In this document: positions 7,380 through 15,770 of the stretch, one piece after another
Position numbering within the stretch: the first letter of the stretch is position 1
Layout: every line of letters begins with the position of its first letter
Origin: Caryophanales bacterium UBA5455
GTDB lineage: Bacteria > Bacillota_I > Bacilli_A > RFN20 > CAG-826
Length of the DNA stretch: 22,727 nt
Assembly (NCBI GenBank): GCA_002427365.1
Contig: DIQT01000006.1
Span: 52,180 to 74,906 of the forward strand
Direction of reading: 5' to 3'
The notes under the pieces: generated by a model
Told to the model about the DNA's origin: nothing
What the model saw: the letters and a program-made list of their open reading frames with translations, nothing else
Database searches by the model: none
Position numbers and translations under genes: made by a program

Positions 7380-10171
7380 TTATTTTAAAAGATGTTATTA
7401 AACAATTTAAACATGAAGAACCGCTATGGAAAATTGATCAACTAACAATTCCTGATACTGGTTTAGTTTTAATTCATGGGGCGAGTGGAAGTGGAAAGTC
7501 GACCCTTTTACATTTAATCGGCGGGTTAGATTTAGATTATCGCGGTGATATTTTACTAGATAATATTAATCTTAAAGCGTTAAGCCCAAACGACCGTGAT
7601 GACTATCGCTTTAAAACAGTCGGTTTTGTTATGCAGCAATATCATCTTCTTGAAGGAACGACGATTTTAGCAAACTTAACATTACCATTACTTGCTTTAG
7701 GAAATAATAAACAAACCGCTGCAACTAAGGCTAAACAAATTTTAAAAGAAGTTGGACTAAAAAAAAACCTAAAGCAAAAAGTAGCGAGCTTAAGCGGCGG
7801 GGAAAAACAGCGGTTAGCGCTTGGTCGAGCGTTAATAACTAAGCCCAAATATTTGTTGTGTGATGAACCAACGGGAGCACTAGATGAAGAAAATCGCAAG
7901 ATTGTTTATAACATTTTAAAAAAGGTGAGTGAAAACACGCTTGTCTTACTTGTAAGTCATGATGTTAGTGCAGTTATTAATGAAGCGGATATGGTTATTA
8001 AGTTACATGAAGGTTTGTTTGATGTTGTTAAAGACGCTCCCAAAACATTAAAGCAAAATGTTAAAGTCCCGGGCAAAGAAACACCAAAACTCCCCCTTTC
8101 CTTTGGAATTCGCTATAACTTAGGTCAATTACGCGGCACACCATTTCGAGCGCTTATTACTAATTTAGTCACAAGTTTAGGGCTGTTAGGAATTGGGTTA
8201 AGTTTTGTTTTGACAAACGCTGTTAATACGCGGCTAAAAGAATCGCTAACAAGTATTAGTGATCCAAATGCAATTGTGATGAAAGCAAAAGCCCAAAGTA
8301 ATGAAACGAAATATCTTAGTGCGAGATACGAAGAAGTACGTGCAATTAAAAATGCGTTTCCAAATTATTTTAGCGATATTGGTGTTATGTATGATTATAA
8401 CTTTGAAAATAATCTCCCCGATGGTAATTATGTTTATATCGCAAATACGGGACAAAAGATTATTTTGCCCTCATTTCATCTTCGTCAATTTAGTGAGTTT
8501 TCACTCATTGATGAAATACCGCTTGAACCGATATATCCTCAAAAACCATTATCATTAACTTCTGAAGAAATAATTATAGGGCTTCCGTTTCAAGATTTAG
8601 AACGAATCCGAGCATCAAGATATCTGCCGGTTTCGTCTAGTTATAGTGATATTGGCCAATCACTACTTGAAGACCCCTTATTAATTGCTTTTTATGTCGC
8701 TAATTATTCGTGGCAATATGAAGATGAACGACTTTTTCTTGTGCGCGGTTTTTTTCCTTCCACAGAACCGATGATCGTTCATACGAATCCGCTTTTTAAT
8801 GAAATTCTTTTTGAAGAAGAAATGCGCTTATTAAGTACGCTTGATTTAATAAAACCTGTTGCGGTACCGTGGACATTAAAGAAAAGTTACTATTTAATCG
8901 CGGAGGAAGACATTTATGAAATTCAAAAACATTTTCTTCATGAGATAACGCTAAGCCGCTATTTATTAAGTCGGCCCTTAAAAAGTGCGTATCCCCATTT
9001 TCAAGTAACAAACCCACTAACAAATCGCTTAATTGTTTATGATTCAATTAATGCTTATTCGCACGCCTATGTTGATAAAGTTCTTTCATCAACGAAGGAA
9101 GTAACTTCCTATTTTGCGTATAGTGATTCGATATATTTAGCAGAACCAGATTTATTAATTAATGGCTTTCGTAATCCCCTCCTTATTAGTGGCGACGAAA
9201 GTAGCCTTATTAATACATTAGAAGGAGCAACCTCAGTTCGTAATATTAACGAAGACTTTAATCTTATGTTACCAAGTAACATCATTAAAGGTCATTATGC
9301 TTTAACGGGGGGTGATGCTTTACGCTATGCTTCATTAGAAAATAGTGATCGAATTAGCGGTAAAGTTCCTAACAAGATTAATGAAATAGTTATTACACGA
9401 AAACTTTATCAAAAGCTATTTAACCGCAGCGAATTTACACCACAAATATTACATCTAGCGTTTCAAACAAATTCAATTGTCATTGCGCAAAATAGTATTC
9501 AAGATGTCTATGAAATAGCGTCACTTAATCTTGTTGGTCTAATTGACAAACCGTATTATGCGTTATGTCACCGTGGTGATTGGCTAAATTTATTTTTTGC
9601 TAATAACTTTGAACTTAGTCCTTTTTCATTACAAACAACCGGATTTATTTTAAATGTTAAAACCGCCAAACTCGAAGAACTTCTTCAAAGTTTAAATTAT
9701 CAATTTCCACAGTTTGAATTTAGCGCTCCTATGAATGAAGCACTCCAAAACATGAAAAAGTCACTTAATGAAATTAAAAACGGGATGCTAATTATTACTT
9801 CCTTTGCTTTAGTTATTTCATTACTATTAATTATTTTAATTAACTACTTAACAATTAAAGAACGACTTCATGAAGTTGGCTTACTAGGGCTTATTGGCTT
9901 CCGCGGCGTAGAGCGGGCAAAACTGTTTATTATTAACGGCTTACTTTTATCTTTTTTAGCATTTCTTAATGCTTCCTTTATGTTAGTTATTACGGAAATT
10001 GTTTTAAATAAAGCGTTTGTTAAGCTCGGATTTGCCGCAAGTTCCTTTGCGCTTAACGTTCCAAGCTTTTTTGCGATGCTTCTAGTCGCTATTGTTATCG
10101 GCTTCTTAGCGAGTTATTTATCAACGAATAAATTAAACAAAGTTGATGTTTTACCACTTTTATATCGCTAA
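7376..10171 (+). CDS. ABC transporter, fused ATPase-FtsX/MacB-like permease, larger partner
   Basis: This is the larger partner of the preceding gene, 931 residues. The N-terminal ATPase has Walker A GASGSGKST (35-43), Q-loop FVMQQYHLL, LSGGEKQR (139-146), Walker B YLLCDE (159-164) and H-loop LVSHD, so both ATP sites of a heterodimer look catalytic. Membrane segments lie near 263-285, 804-829, 850-877 and 897-919. Between the first and second lies an outside domain of about 515 residues, twice that of the partner and larger than the usual MacB core. The start ATG 7376 overlaps the previous stop (ATGA), with AAGGAG at 7359-7364. Substrate unknown; export of, or resistance to, an envelope-active compound is inference from the family. 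Downstream, only a weak AT-only dyad (AAAAACT ... AGTTTTT, about 10189-10219) could serve as terminator. Confidence 0.9.
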   Translation: MIILKDVIKQFKHEEPLWKIDQLTIPDTGLVLIHGASGSGKSTLLHLIGGLDLDYRGDILLDNINLKALSPNDRDDYRFKTVGFVMQQYHLLEGTTILANLTLPLLALGNNKQTAATKAKQILKEVGLKKNLKQKVASLSGGEKQRLALGRALITKPKYLLCDEPTGALDEENRKIVYNILKKVSENTLVLLVSHDVSAVINEADMVIKLHEGLFDVVKDAPKTLKQNVKVPGKETPKLPLSFGIRYNLGQLRGTPFRALITNLVTSLGLLGIGLSFVLTNAVNTRLKESLTSISDPNAIVMKAKAQSNETKYLSARYEEVRAIKNAFPNYFSDIGVMYDYNFENNLPDGNYVYIANTGQKIILPSFHLRQFSEFSLIDEIPLEPIYPQKPLSLTSEEIIIGLPFQDLERIRASRYLPVSSSYSDIGQSLLEDPLLIAFYVANYSWQYEDERLFLVRGFFPSTEPMIVHTNPLFNEILFEEEMRLLSTLDLIKPVAVPWTLKKSYYLIAEEDIYEIQKHFLHEITLSRYLLSRPLKSAYPHFQVTNPLTNRLIVYDSINAYSHAYVDKVLSSTKEVTSYFAYSDSIYLAEPDLLINGFRNPLLISGDESSLINTLEGATSVRNINEDFNLMLPSNIIKGHYALTGGDALRYASLENSDRISGKVPNKINEIVITRKLYQKLFNRSEFTPQILHLAFQTNSIVIAQNSIQDVYEIASLNLVGLIDKPYYALCHRGDWLNLFFANNFELSPFSLQTTGFILNVKTAKLEELLQSLNYQFPQFEFSAPMNEALQNMKKSLNEIKNGMLIITSFALVISLLLIILINYLTIKERLHEVGLLGLIGFRGVERAKLFIINGLLLSFLAFLNASFMLVITEIVLNKAFVKLGFAASSFALNVPSFFAMLLVAIVIGFLASYLSTNKLNKVDVLPLLYR

Positions 10172-10246
10172 ATCGCATAAAAAAATGTAAAAACTAGTCA
10201 TTGTTTATAAAAAAAGTTTTTTTTCATAGCAAAGCAATTCTAAAAG

Positions 10247-10255
10247 TGATATGAT
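10247..10255 (+). promoter_or_regulatory. Extended -10 promoter of the cold-shock gene
   Basis: TGA-TATGAT has the TGn extension and a 5/6 match to TATAAT. No convincing -35 box lies 17 bases upstream, which is usual for extended -10 promoters. The predicted start near 10262 gives an untranslated leader of about 68 bases. The leader holds a small hairpin AGAGA-AAT-TCTCT (10270-10282), and the heptamer AAATTCT occurs twice (10274-10280 and 10290-10296). Confidence 0.6.
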
Positions 10256-10330
10256 AAAGCCAGTTAATGAGAGAAATTCTCTTTGAGACAAATTCTACTC
10301 TGTAATGTTTAGAAGAAAGGTTTGGTTTCG

Positions 10331-10534
10331 ATGAAAGGTACAATCAAGATGTTCAACGCAGAAAAAGGCTACGGCTTCATTCATAGTGAAGAAGGAAACG
10401 ATGTCTTTTTCCATTATTCCTCACTCGTCATGGATGGTTTTAAAACCGCCGAAGTGGGCGAAAAAGTTGAATTCGATTTAGAAGAATCGGATCGTGGCCC
10501 ACGCGCTGCGAACATTCGCAAAGTTTCTGAATAG
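10331..10534 (+). CDS. csp: Cold-shock domain protein (CspA/CspB family)
   Basis: A 67-residue single cold-shock domain that binds single-stranded RNA or DNA and melts RNA structure. RNP1 is KGYGFI (12-17) and RNP2 is VFFHYS (25-30); the DRGPRAANI block near the end is typical. The start is ATG 10331, because family members begin with M-x-G-T-x-K; GAAAGG at 10315-10320 is 10 bases upstream, while a TTG at 10322 would be too close. The tryptophan of the usual K-W-F-N segment, a base-stacking residue in Bacillus CspB (Trp8), is Met7 here. The gene stands alone between its own promoter and a strong terminator. Confidence 0.95.
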   Translation: MKGTIKMFNAEKGYGFIHSEEGNDVFFHYSSLVMDGFKTAEVGEKVEFDLEESDRGPRAANIRKVSE

Positions 10535-10556
10535 TTTTCTAACACGTTGAAAAACG

Positions 10557-10582
10557 AAACCACGGTTTAACCGTGGTTTTTT
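10557..10582 (+). terminator. Intrinsic terminator after the cold-shock gene
   Basis: AAACCACGG (10557-10565) pairs perfectly with CCGTGGTTT (10571-10579) around TTTAA, followed by further Ts. It is a GC-rich stem with a U-tract, 22 bases after the stop codon. Confidence 0.92.
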
Positions 10583-10583
10583 C

Positions 10584-10612
10584 TTTATAATTTGAACATA
10601 AAGTTGTATAAT
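10584..10612 (+). promoter_or_regulatory. Promoter for ychF-ispF-gltX
   Basis: TATAAT at 10607-10612 is a perfect -10 box. TTTATA at 10584-10589, 17 bases upstream, matches the -35 consensus at four of six positions. The predicted start is near 10619. It lies directly downstream of the cold-shock terminator, which makes a fresh promoter necessary. Confidence 0.7.
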
Positions 10613-10615
10613 AGC

Positions 10616-10635
10616 ATACGGCGTATTATGTACGC
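10616..10635 (+). promoter_or_regulatory. Overlapping dyads at the ychF transcript start
   Basis: Two mutually exclusive dyads overlap: ATACG-G-CGTAT (10616-10626), centred near the predicted start point, and GCGTA-TTATG-TACGC (10621-10635), a 5-bp hairpin at the very 5' end of the transcript. The ribosome site GAGG (10638-10641) follows at once. The first could be an operator and the second a stabilising 5' hairpin; neither role is shown. Confidence 0.4.
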
Positions 10636-10648
10636 ATGAGGAAAAGAA

Positions 10649-11758
10649 ATGGCATTAAAAGTGGGCATCGTCGGGTTACCAAATGTTGGCAAGTCAACAC
10701 TTTTTAATGCTTTAACAAAAGCACATGTTGAAGCCGCGAATTACCCGTTTGCGACAATTAAACCAAATACAGGAATTGTTATTGTTCCTGATGACCGCGT
10801 TAATGAATTATCAAGACGGTTTAAACCGGAACGAACAATTAATGCGACAATTGAATTTTATGATATTGCTGGTTTAGTCCGTGGTGCGTCGAAAGGCGAA
10901 GGACTAGGCAATCAATTTTTAGCAAATATTCGTGAATGTGATGCGATTGTTGAAGTCGTTCGCTGTTTTGATTCGGGCGAAATTGTTCACGTTGAAAATA
11001 ATGTTGATCCCGCTCGCGATGTCGATATTATTAACTTAGAACTTGTCATCGCTGATTTAGAAGTGCTTGAACGCCGGCATAAAAAAGTTGCAACAAAAGC
11101 GCGTGTTGAAAAAGAAGTTAGTAGCGTTTTTGAAAACAATTTAATCGAACGGTTAATTAAACATTTAAGCTTAGGCCGTTCGGCACGGACATTACCTAAT
11201 GTCACACTCGCCGAACTTGAATTTATGCGGAAACAATTATTTTTATTAACCGCTAAGCCAATTATTTATGTAGCAAATATTTCTGAAGAAGATTATGCAA
11301 ACCCCGAAGCAAGTCGCTATTATCAAATCTTAACGGATATTGCCAAAAACGAAAAAGCGGAAGTAATTCCCGTTTCTGCCCAAATTGAAAGTGAATTAAT
11401 TGATTTAAGCGATGAAGACCGCGATGAATATTTAGAAAGTTTAGGCGCGAATGAATCCGGCTTAGATAAAGTCGCCCGCGCGGCATATCATATTTTAAAT
11501 CTTGCAACCTTTTTCACGGTTGGTGCGGATGAAGTTAGAGCTTGGACATTTAATAACGGTCAAACCGCGCAGCAATGTGCGGGAATTATTCATACCGATT
11601 TTGCCCGCGGCTTTATTAAAGCTGAAATATATCAATATGGTGATTTATTAAAACATCAAACCGAATTAGCGGTTAAAGAAGCTGGTAAACTTAGAATTGA
11701 AGGAAGGGATTATCTAATGAAAGATGGCGACATCGTTCACTTTAGATTTAATGTGTAA
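10649..11758 (+). CDS. ychF: Ribosome-associated ATPase YchF (Obg family)
   Basis: YchF/OLA1 is a P-loop protein of the Obg family that binds ATP in preference to GTP and associates with ribosomes. G1 is GLPNVGKST (9-17), followed by YPFATIKPN, the G3 region YDIAGLVRGASKGEGLGNQFL (shown here only as a landmark) and the altered G4 region YVANISEED, in place of the NKxD of true GTPases, which explains the ATP preference. A coiled-coil arm lies mid-protein and the C-terminal TGS domain ends in KDGDIVHFRFNV. 369 residues, normal length. Start ATG 10649 has GAGG 7 bases upstream. It is the first gene of a tight set, with ispF beginning one base after its stop. Confidence 0.97.
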   Translation: MALKVGIVGLPNVGKSTLFNALTKAHVEAANYPFATIKPNTGIVIVPDDRVNELSRRFKPERTINATIEFYDIAGLVRGASKGEGLGNQFLANIRECDAIVEVVRCFDSGEIVHVENNVDPARDVDIINLELVIADLEVLERRHKKVATKARVEKEVSSVFENNLIERLIKHLSLGRSARTLPNVTLAELEFMRKQLFLLTAKPIIYVANISEEDYANPEASRYYQILTDIAKNEKAEVIPVSAQIESELIDLSDEDRDEYLESLGANESGLDKVARAAYHILNLATFFTVGADEVRAWTFNNGQTAQQCAGIIHTDFARGFIKAEIYQYGDLLKHQTELAVKEAGKLRIEGRDYLMKDGDIVHFRFNV

Positions 11759-11759
11759 C

Positions 11760-12251
11760 ATGGCTAAAAGAGATTATCTAATTGGTAATTCCCAAGATTT
11801 ACATGTTCTCGTTCGGGGTCGTCCGTTAATTTTAGGCGGTGTAAATATACCATATGAATTAGGGTTACTCGGTCATAGTGATGCGGATGTTATTTATCAC
11901 GTTGTTAGTGAAAGCATTCTTGGCGCACTCGCCTTAGGTGATTTAGGAATGCACTTCTCTGACCGTGATCCCAAAAACAAAGACCTTGATAGTGCAACAA
12001 TTGTTAGTTACGCAGTTAGGTTAATGAAAACGGCCGGCTATGAGGTTAATAACATTGATATTAGTGTTAGTGTGGAAGAACCTAAATTAGCAAAATATAT
12101 TCTAGAAATGAGAACAAATATCGCTAATCTCCTCGAGATTAACGGACAATATGTTAGTGTAAAAGCAACAACAAATGAAAAACAAGATAGTGTTGGTCGG
12201 GGCGAATCCATTGAAGCACGCGCGACCGTCTTATTAAGGAGTAAAGAATAA
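11760..12251 (+). CDS. ispF: 2-C-methyl-D-erythritol 2,4-cyclodiphosphate synthase IspF
   Basis: IspF converts CDP-ME 2-phosphate into MEcPP with release of CMP, a step of the MEP route to isoprenoids. Metal ligands are visible as DLH (Asp13, His15) and His47 in HSDADVIYH; the nucleotide-binding tail is ATTNEKQDSVGRGESIEA. Starting at ATG 11760 gives 163 residues of normal length, one base after the ychF stop. In-frame ATGs at 11751 and 11724 would add residues unlike the family and overlap ychF. No good ribosome site is seen, so translation may be coupled to ychF. In Firmicutes ispF usually follows ispD and precedes gltX; gltX is here but ispD is not. The product feeds the DMAPP used by MiaA. 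Confidence 0.95.
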   Translation: MAKRDYLIGNSQDLHVLVRGRPLILGGVNIPYELGLLGHSDADVIYHVVSESILGALALGDLGMHFSDRDPKNKDLDSATIVSYAVRLMKTAGYEVNNIDISVSVEEPKLAKYILEMRTNIANLLEINGQYVSVKATTNEKQDSVGRGESIEARATVLLRSKE

Positions 12252-12253
12252 AG

Positions 12254-13705
12254 ATGAGTAAAAGAGTTAGAGTTCGTTATGCCCCATCACCAAGTGGCTA
12301 CTTACATATCGGTGGTGCTCGGAGTGCCTTATTTAATTATTTATTTGCCAAAAATCAACATGGCGATTTTGTCGTTCGGGTTGAAGATACGGACTTCGAA
12401 AGAAATATTGAAGGAGCGGAAGAAAGTCAAATTCAAGATTTAGAATGGCTTGGAATTATTGCGGATGAATCACCAATTTATCCAAATCCGAAATATGCTC
12501 CCTATCGGCAATCAGAAAAATTAGAACTATACCGTGAATACGCGGAAAAACTTGTTCAAGAAGGCAAAGCATATTATTGCTATTGTAGTGAAGAAGAATT
12601 AGCGGAACGGAAAGAAGCAGCGCTGGCCGCTGGTGTGGCCGCCCCGCAATATGATGGAAAATGTTTACATTTAACGCCCGAAGAAATCGAAGCATATAAA
12701 TTAGAAGGCCGGAAACCAACTATCCGGATTAAGATGGAAAAAGAAAAAGACATTATTGTGAATGACTTAGTTCGTGGTAAAGTCGAATTCAATACACGTG
12801 ATATTGGTGACTGGGTCATTATTAAATCAAACGGCATTGCAACATATAACTTTGCGGTTGTCATTGATGATCATATTATGGAAATTACCCACGTCTTACG
12901 GGGCGAAGAACACTTATCAAATACCCCAAAACAAATTCAAGTTTATGATTATTTTGGTTGGGAAGCCCCAGAATTTGGTCATATGACTTTAATCATTAAT
13001 GAAAATGGGAAGAAATTATCGAAACGCGATTTAAACATTCTTCAATTCATGTCCCAATATCGGAATTTAGGCTACTTACCAAAAGCCATCTTTAACTTTA
13101 TTTTATTACTTGGTTGGTCACCTGGAGGAGAAAAAGAATTTTTCACAATGGAAGAAGCCATTGAAGCTTTTTCCTTAGCGAGATTATCAAAATCGCCCTC
13201 AACGTTTGACCCCCAAAAAATGATGTGGATGAATTCCCACTATATTAAAGAACTTTCGGATGAAGAATACTTAGAATTTATTAAACCATTCTTATTACAA
13301 GTCTTCACGAAACCGCATAATGATGAATATTATTTACATGTCGCTAATTTGTTTAAAAATGAAATTAAATATGGGGCGGAAATTGTTGATTTACTTAAAC
13401 CAATTGTTAGCCCTGTTGAATTAGAAGATGAAGAATTATTAGAAATGCTCGCCACTCCGCTTAGCCAAGAAGTGTTAAAAGCTTTTAAGAAACATTTATT
13501 AGGTGCGGAAGATTTAGAAAGTGACACGATTAAAGGCATCTTTAATAACGTTAAAGTAGAAACGGGCGCGAAAGGTAAACTCTTATTTATGCCCGTTAGG
13601 GTTGCATTAACAAGTCAAATGCATGGCTTAGAAATGGCCCAAATCTTTAACATTTTAGGAAAAGATTTAGCAGTTGAACGGCTCGATAAGGCGATTAAAA
13701 ATTGA
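12254..13705 (+). CDS. gltX: Glutamyl-tRNA synthetase
   Basis: A class I aminoacyl-tRNA synthetase that charges glutamate. The HIGH-type motif is HIGG (18-21) in APSPSGYLHIGGARS, and the KMSKS-type motif is KLSKR (254-258). A zinc site is suggested by Cys109, Cys111, Tyr133 and Cys137, which parallel the Cys98-Cys100-Tyr121-Cys125 site of the E. coli enzyme. 483 residues, the usual length. The start is 2 bases after the ispF stop, with AAGGAG at 12236-12241. In bacteria of this group the enzyme usually also charges tRNA-Gln for the GatCAB amidotransferase; whether that holds here cannot be seen. Ends with TGA. Confidence 0.98.
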   Translation: MSKRVRVRYAPSPSGYLHIGGARSALFNYLFAKNQHGDFVVRVEDTDFERNIEGAEESQIQDLEWLGIIADESPIYPNPKYAPYRQSEKLELYREYAEKLVQEGKAYYCYCSEEELAERKEAALAAGVAAPQYDGKCLHLTPEEIEAYKLEGRKPTIRIKMEKEKDIIVNDLVRGKVEFNTRDIGDWVIIKSNGIATYNFAVVIDDHIMEITHVLRGEEHLSNTPKQIQVYDYFGWEAPEFGHMTLIINENGKKLSKRDLNILQFMSQYRNLGYLPKAIFNFILLLGWSPGGEKEFFTMEEAIEAFSLARLSKSPSTFDPQKMMWMNSHYIKELSDEEYLEFIKPFLLQVFTKPHNDEYYLHVANLFKNEIKYGAEIVDLLKPIVSPVELEDEELLEMLATPLSQEVLKAFKKHLLGAEDLESDTIKGIFNNVKVETGAKGKLLFMPVRVALTSQMHGLEMAQIFNILGKDLAVERLDKAIKN

Positions 13706-13729
13706 TTATTTACTTAACTCAAGTATAAT
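13702..13729 (+). promoter_or_regulatory. Promoter for argS-rpoE
   Basis: TTGATT (13702-13707), 16 bases, then a perfect TATAAT (13724-13729). The -35 box overlaps the gltX stop codon. The predicted start near 13736 leaves a leader of about 16 bases with only a weak ribosome site (AGAGAG, 13741-13746). No terminator separates it from gltX, so read-through from ychF-ispF-gltX is also likely. Confidence 0.7.
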
Positions 13730-13751
13730 ATACTGTGTTTAGAGAGAAACT

Positions 13752-15371
13752 ATGAAGATTGAACAAATTTTACAAAACAAAATAGCGGCGGCCTTAAAAC
13801 TTCTTGGTGTTGAAGTTGATGCCTCCACGATCGTTATTGAACGCTCCAAAGAAGCGATTCATGGTGATTTTGCAAGCAATATTGCAATGCAAAGTGCGAA
13901 AATTCTGCGGAAAGCACCGCGCGTTATCGCTGAAGAAATTATTAACCACCTTGATATGAGCGGGCTCACAAAAGTTGAAATTGCCGGACCGGGCTTTTTG
14001 AACTTTTTTGTCGAAACCGCGACCCTAGCGGCGGTCATTAACCGGATTCATCAAGCCGGTGAAAAGTATGGTAACGGCCAAGTTGGTGAGGGAAAACGGA
14101 TTAACGTTGAATTTGTTTCCGCTAACCCAACCGGTGATTTACATTTAGGCCACGCCCGTGGAGCAGCGTTAGGCGATTCCATTTGTCGGCTTTATGAAGC
14201 AGCGGGCTTTGATGTTACCCGCGAATATTATGTTAATGATGCTGGAAACCAAATTGATAATTTAGGTGTTTCCTTATACGCTAGATATTTACAAGCACTT
14301 GGTCATGAAGCGGTTTTACCAGAAGATGGCTATTATGGACCGGACATTTTAGAAATTGCGAAAGTTTTAGTTAATGAAGTTGGCGATAAATATGTAAATA
14401 ATTATGATGCCCGCTTCTTTAAAGCATATGGCATGCATAAGGAACTTGGTAAAATAAATGATGACTTAGCCTTCTTCCGTGTGCACTTTGATGTTTATTC
14501 TTATGAAACCGAAGTTCGGAAAGATGGCCGGGTGGAAAAACTTCTTGAACAATTAAAACCTTATACATATGAAGATGAAGGCGCGACCTTCTTAAAAACA
14601 AGTGACTTTGGCGATGATAAAGACCGGGTTATTGTTAAAAGCGATGGCGCCTATACTTATTTCTTACCCGATATCGTTTATCACCTTGATAAACTATCTA
14701 GAAACTACGATTTATTAATTGATGTCTTAGGTAGCGATCACCATGGCTATATTGCTAGAATGAAAGCCGCCTTACAAATGTTTAATTATCCTTCATCTAC
14801 CTTAGAAGTTGAAATGCTTCAAATGGTGCGGTTAATTAAAAATGGTGAAGAATTCATTATGAGTAAACGAAGTGGTAATGCAGTTACACTACGAGAACTT
14901 TGTGAAGAAGTTGGTGTTGATGCTGTTCGCTATTTCTTTGTTGCTAGAGCTTCAACATCTCACCTAGATTTTGATTTAGATCTGGCTAGTGAAGCTAGTA
15001 GCGCAAATCCGATATATTATGCACAATATGCCTATGCGCGGTTATTTGCGGTTTTAGAAAAAGGTAAACAATATAACATTAGTTATGAAGGTGCGGGGTT
15101 AACAAGTAAATATGAAACCGATTTAATGAAAGAATTAGGCAATTTCCCCCAAGTTGTGGAAGATGCCGCCTTAAGTCGTTCCCCATATAAAATTACGAAC
15201 TATGTCCAAAAACTTGCGGCGATGATTCATGCCTTTTATACAGAATGTCGTTTGTTAGATGAAAGCAATGTCCCGTTAACCGAAAACCGTTTAGGCTTAG
15301 CGGAAGCAAGCGCCATTGTTTTAAAGAAAGCTTTAAATCTTATCGGTGTCAATAGTCCCGAAAAGATGTAA
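13752..15371 (+). CDS. argS: Arginyl-tRNA synthetase
   Basis: A class I synthetase that charges arginine and needs tRNA for activation. The N-terminal add-on domain (about 1-100) is followed by ANPTGDLHLGHARG with the HIGH-type HLGH (131-134), YYVNDAGNQ, GSDHHGY, the MSKR signature (370-373) in IMSKRSGNAVTL, and a C-terminal DALR anticodon-binding domain. 539 residues, slightly short but complete. Start ATG 13752 follows the promoter at 13702-13729. rpoE follows 24 bases downstream, an argS-rpoE neighbourhood seen in many low-GC Gram-positives. Confidence 0.98.
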   Translation: MKIEQILQNKIAAALKLLGVEVDASTIVIERSKEAIHGDFASNIAMQSAKILRKAPRVIAEEIINHLDMSGLTKVEIAGPGFLNFFVETATLAAVINRIHQAGEKYGNGQVGEGKRINVEFVSANPTGDLHLGHARGAALGDSICRLYEAAGFDVTREYYVNDAGNQIDNLGVSLYARYLQALGHEAVLPEDGYYGPDILEIAKVLVNEVGDKYVNNYDARFFKAYGMHKELGKINDDLAFFRVHFDVYSYETEVRKDGRVEKLLEQLKPYTYEDEGATFLKTSDFGDDKDRVIVKSDGAYTYFLPDIVYHLDKLSRNYDLLIDVLGSDHHGYIARMKAALQMFNYPSSTLEVEMLQMVRLIKNGEEFIMSKRSGNAVTLRELCEEVGVDAVRYFFVARASTSHLDFDLDLASEASSANPIYYAQYAYARLFAVLEKGKQYNISYEGAGLTSKYETDLMKELGNFPQVVEDAALSRSPYKITNYVQKLAAMIHAFYTECRLLDESNVPLTENRLGLAEASAIVLKKALNLIGVNSPEKM

Positions 15372-15395
15372 AATATACAAGAAGGAGAAAAAAGA

Positions 15396-15770
15396 ATGAG
15401 AAAACGTTCCAAATTAGATATTGCCTACGAGATTATTGACAAGGCCGGCCATGAAATTCCCTTTTTTGAATTATGGGATCAAGTTGCTGTTGTTCTTGAA
15501 TATTCTGATGAAGAAAAAACCAATTTAATTTCTGGCTTTTACACAAGTTTATTACTCGATAACCGTTTCGTTAATTTAGGTGATAATACTTGGCATTTAC
15601 GGAAAGAAAACACATACGATAAAGTTCATATTGATATCGGTGATATTTATACCGCTGATGATGAAGTTGATGTAGACTTAGAAGAACTTGAAGCTCAACG
15701 GAAAGAAGCTTCATCGTTACTTGATATCGATGAAGAAGCTGAAATTAATTTTGACGTTGATGAACTGTAA
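15396..15770 (+). CDS. rpoE: DNA-directed RNA polymerase delta subunit
   Basis: The delta subunit binds RNA polymerase, speeds its recycling and reduces non-specific binding; it is confined to Firmicutes and their relatives. Residues 1-70 form the winged HARE-HTH domain (SKLDIAYEIIDKAGHEIPF, then FYTSLLLDNRFVNLGDNTWHLR). The remainder is a disordered acidic tail rich in Asp and Glu, as in Bacillus but shorter. 124 residues. Start ATG 15396 has a strong GAAGGAG site at 15381-15387. In Bacillus, rpoE is followed by pyrG, spo0F and fbaA; here fba follows directly. Confidence 0.95.
   Translation: MRKRSKLDIAYEIIDKAGHEIPFFELWDQVAVVLEYSDEEKTNLISGFYTSLLLDNRFVNLGDNTWHLRKENTYDKVHIDIGDIYTADDEVDVDLEELEAQRKEASSLLDIDEEAEINFDVDEL

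Noticed and set aside
10172..10230. Terminator after the ABC pair (AAAAACT ... AGTTTTT)
   Set aside because: The stem is purely AT-rich apart from one pair and has a 19-base loop; too weak to list as a separate feature, noted in the gene entry.
11724..11759. Longer ispF starts at 11724 or 11751
   Set aside because: They add residues encoded by the end of ychF that do not resemble IspF; ATG 11760 gives the usual N-terminus.
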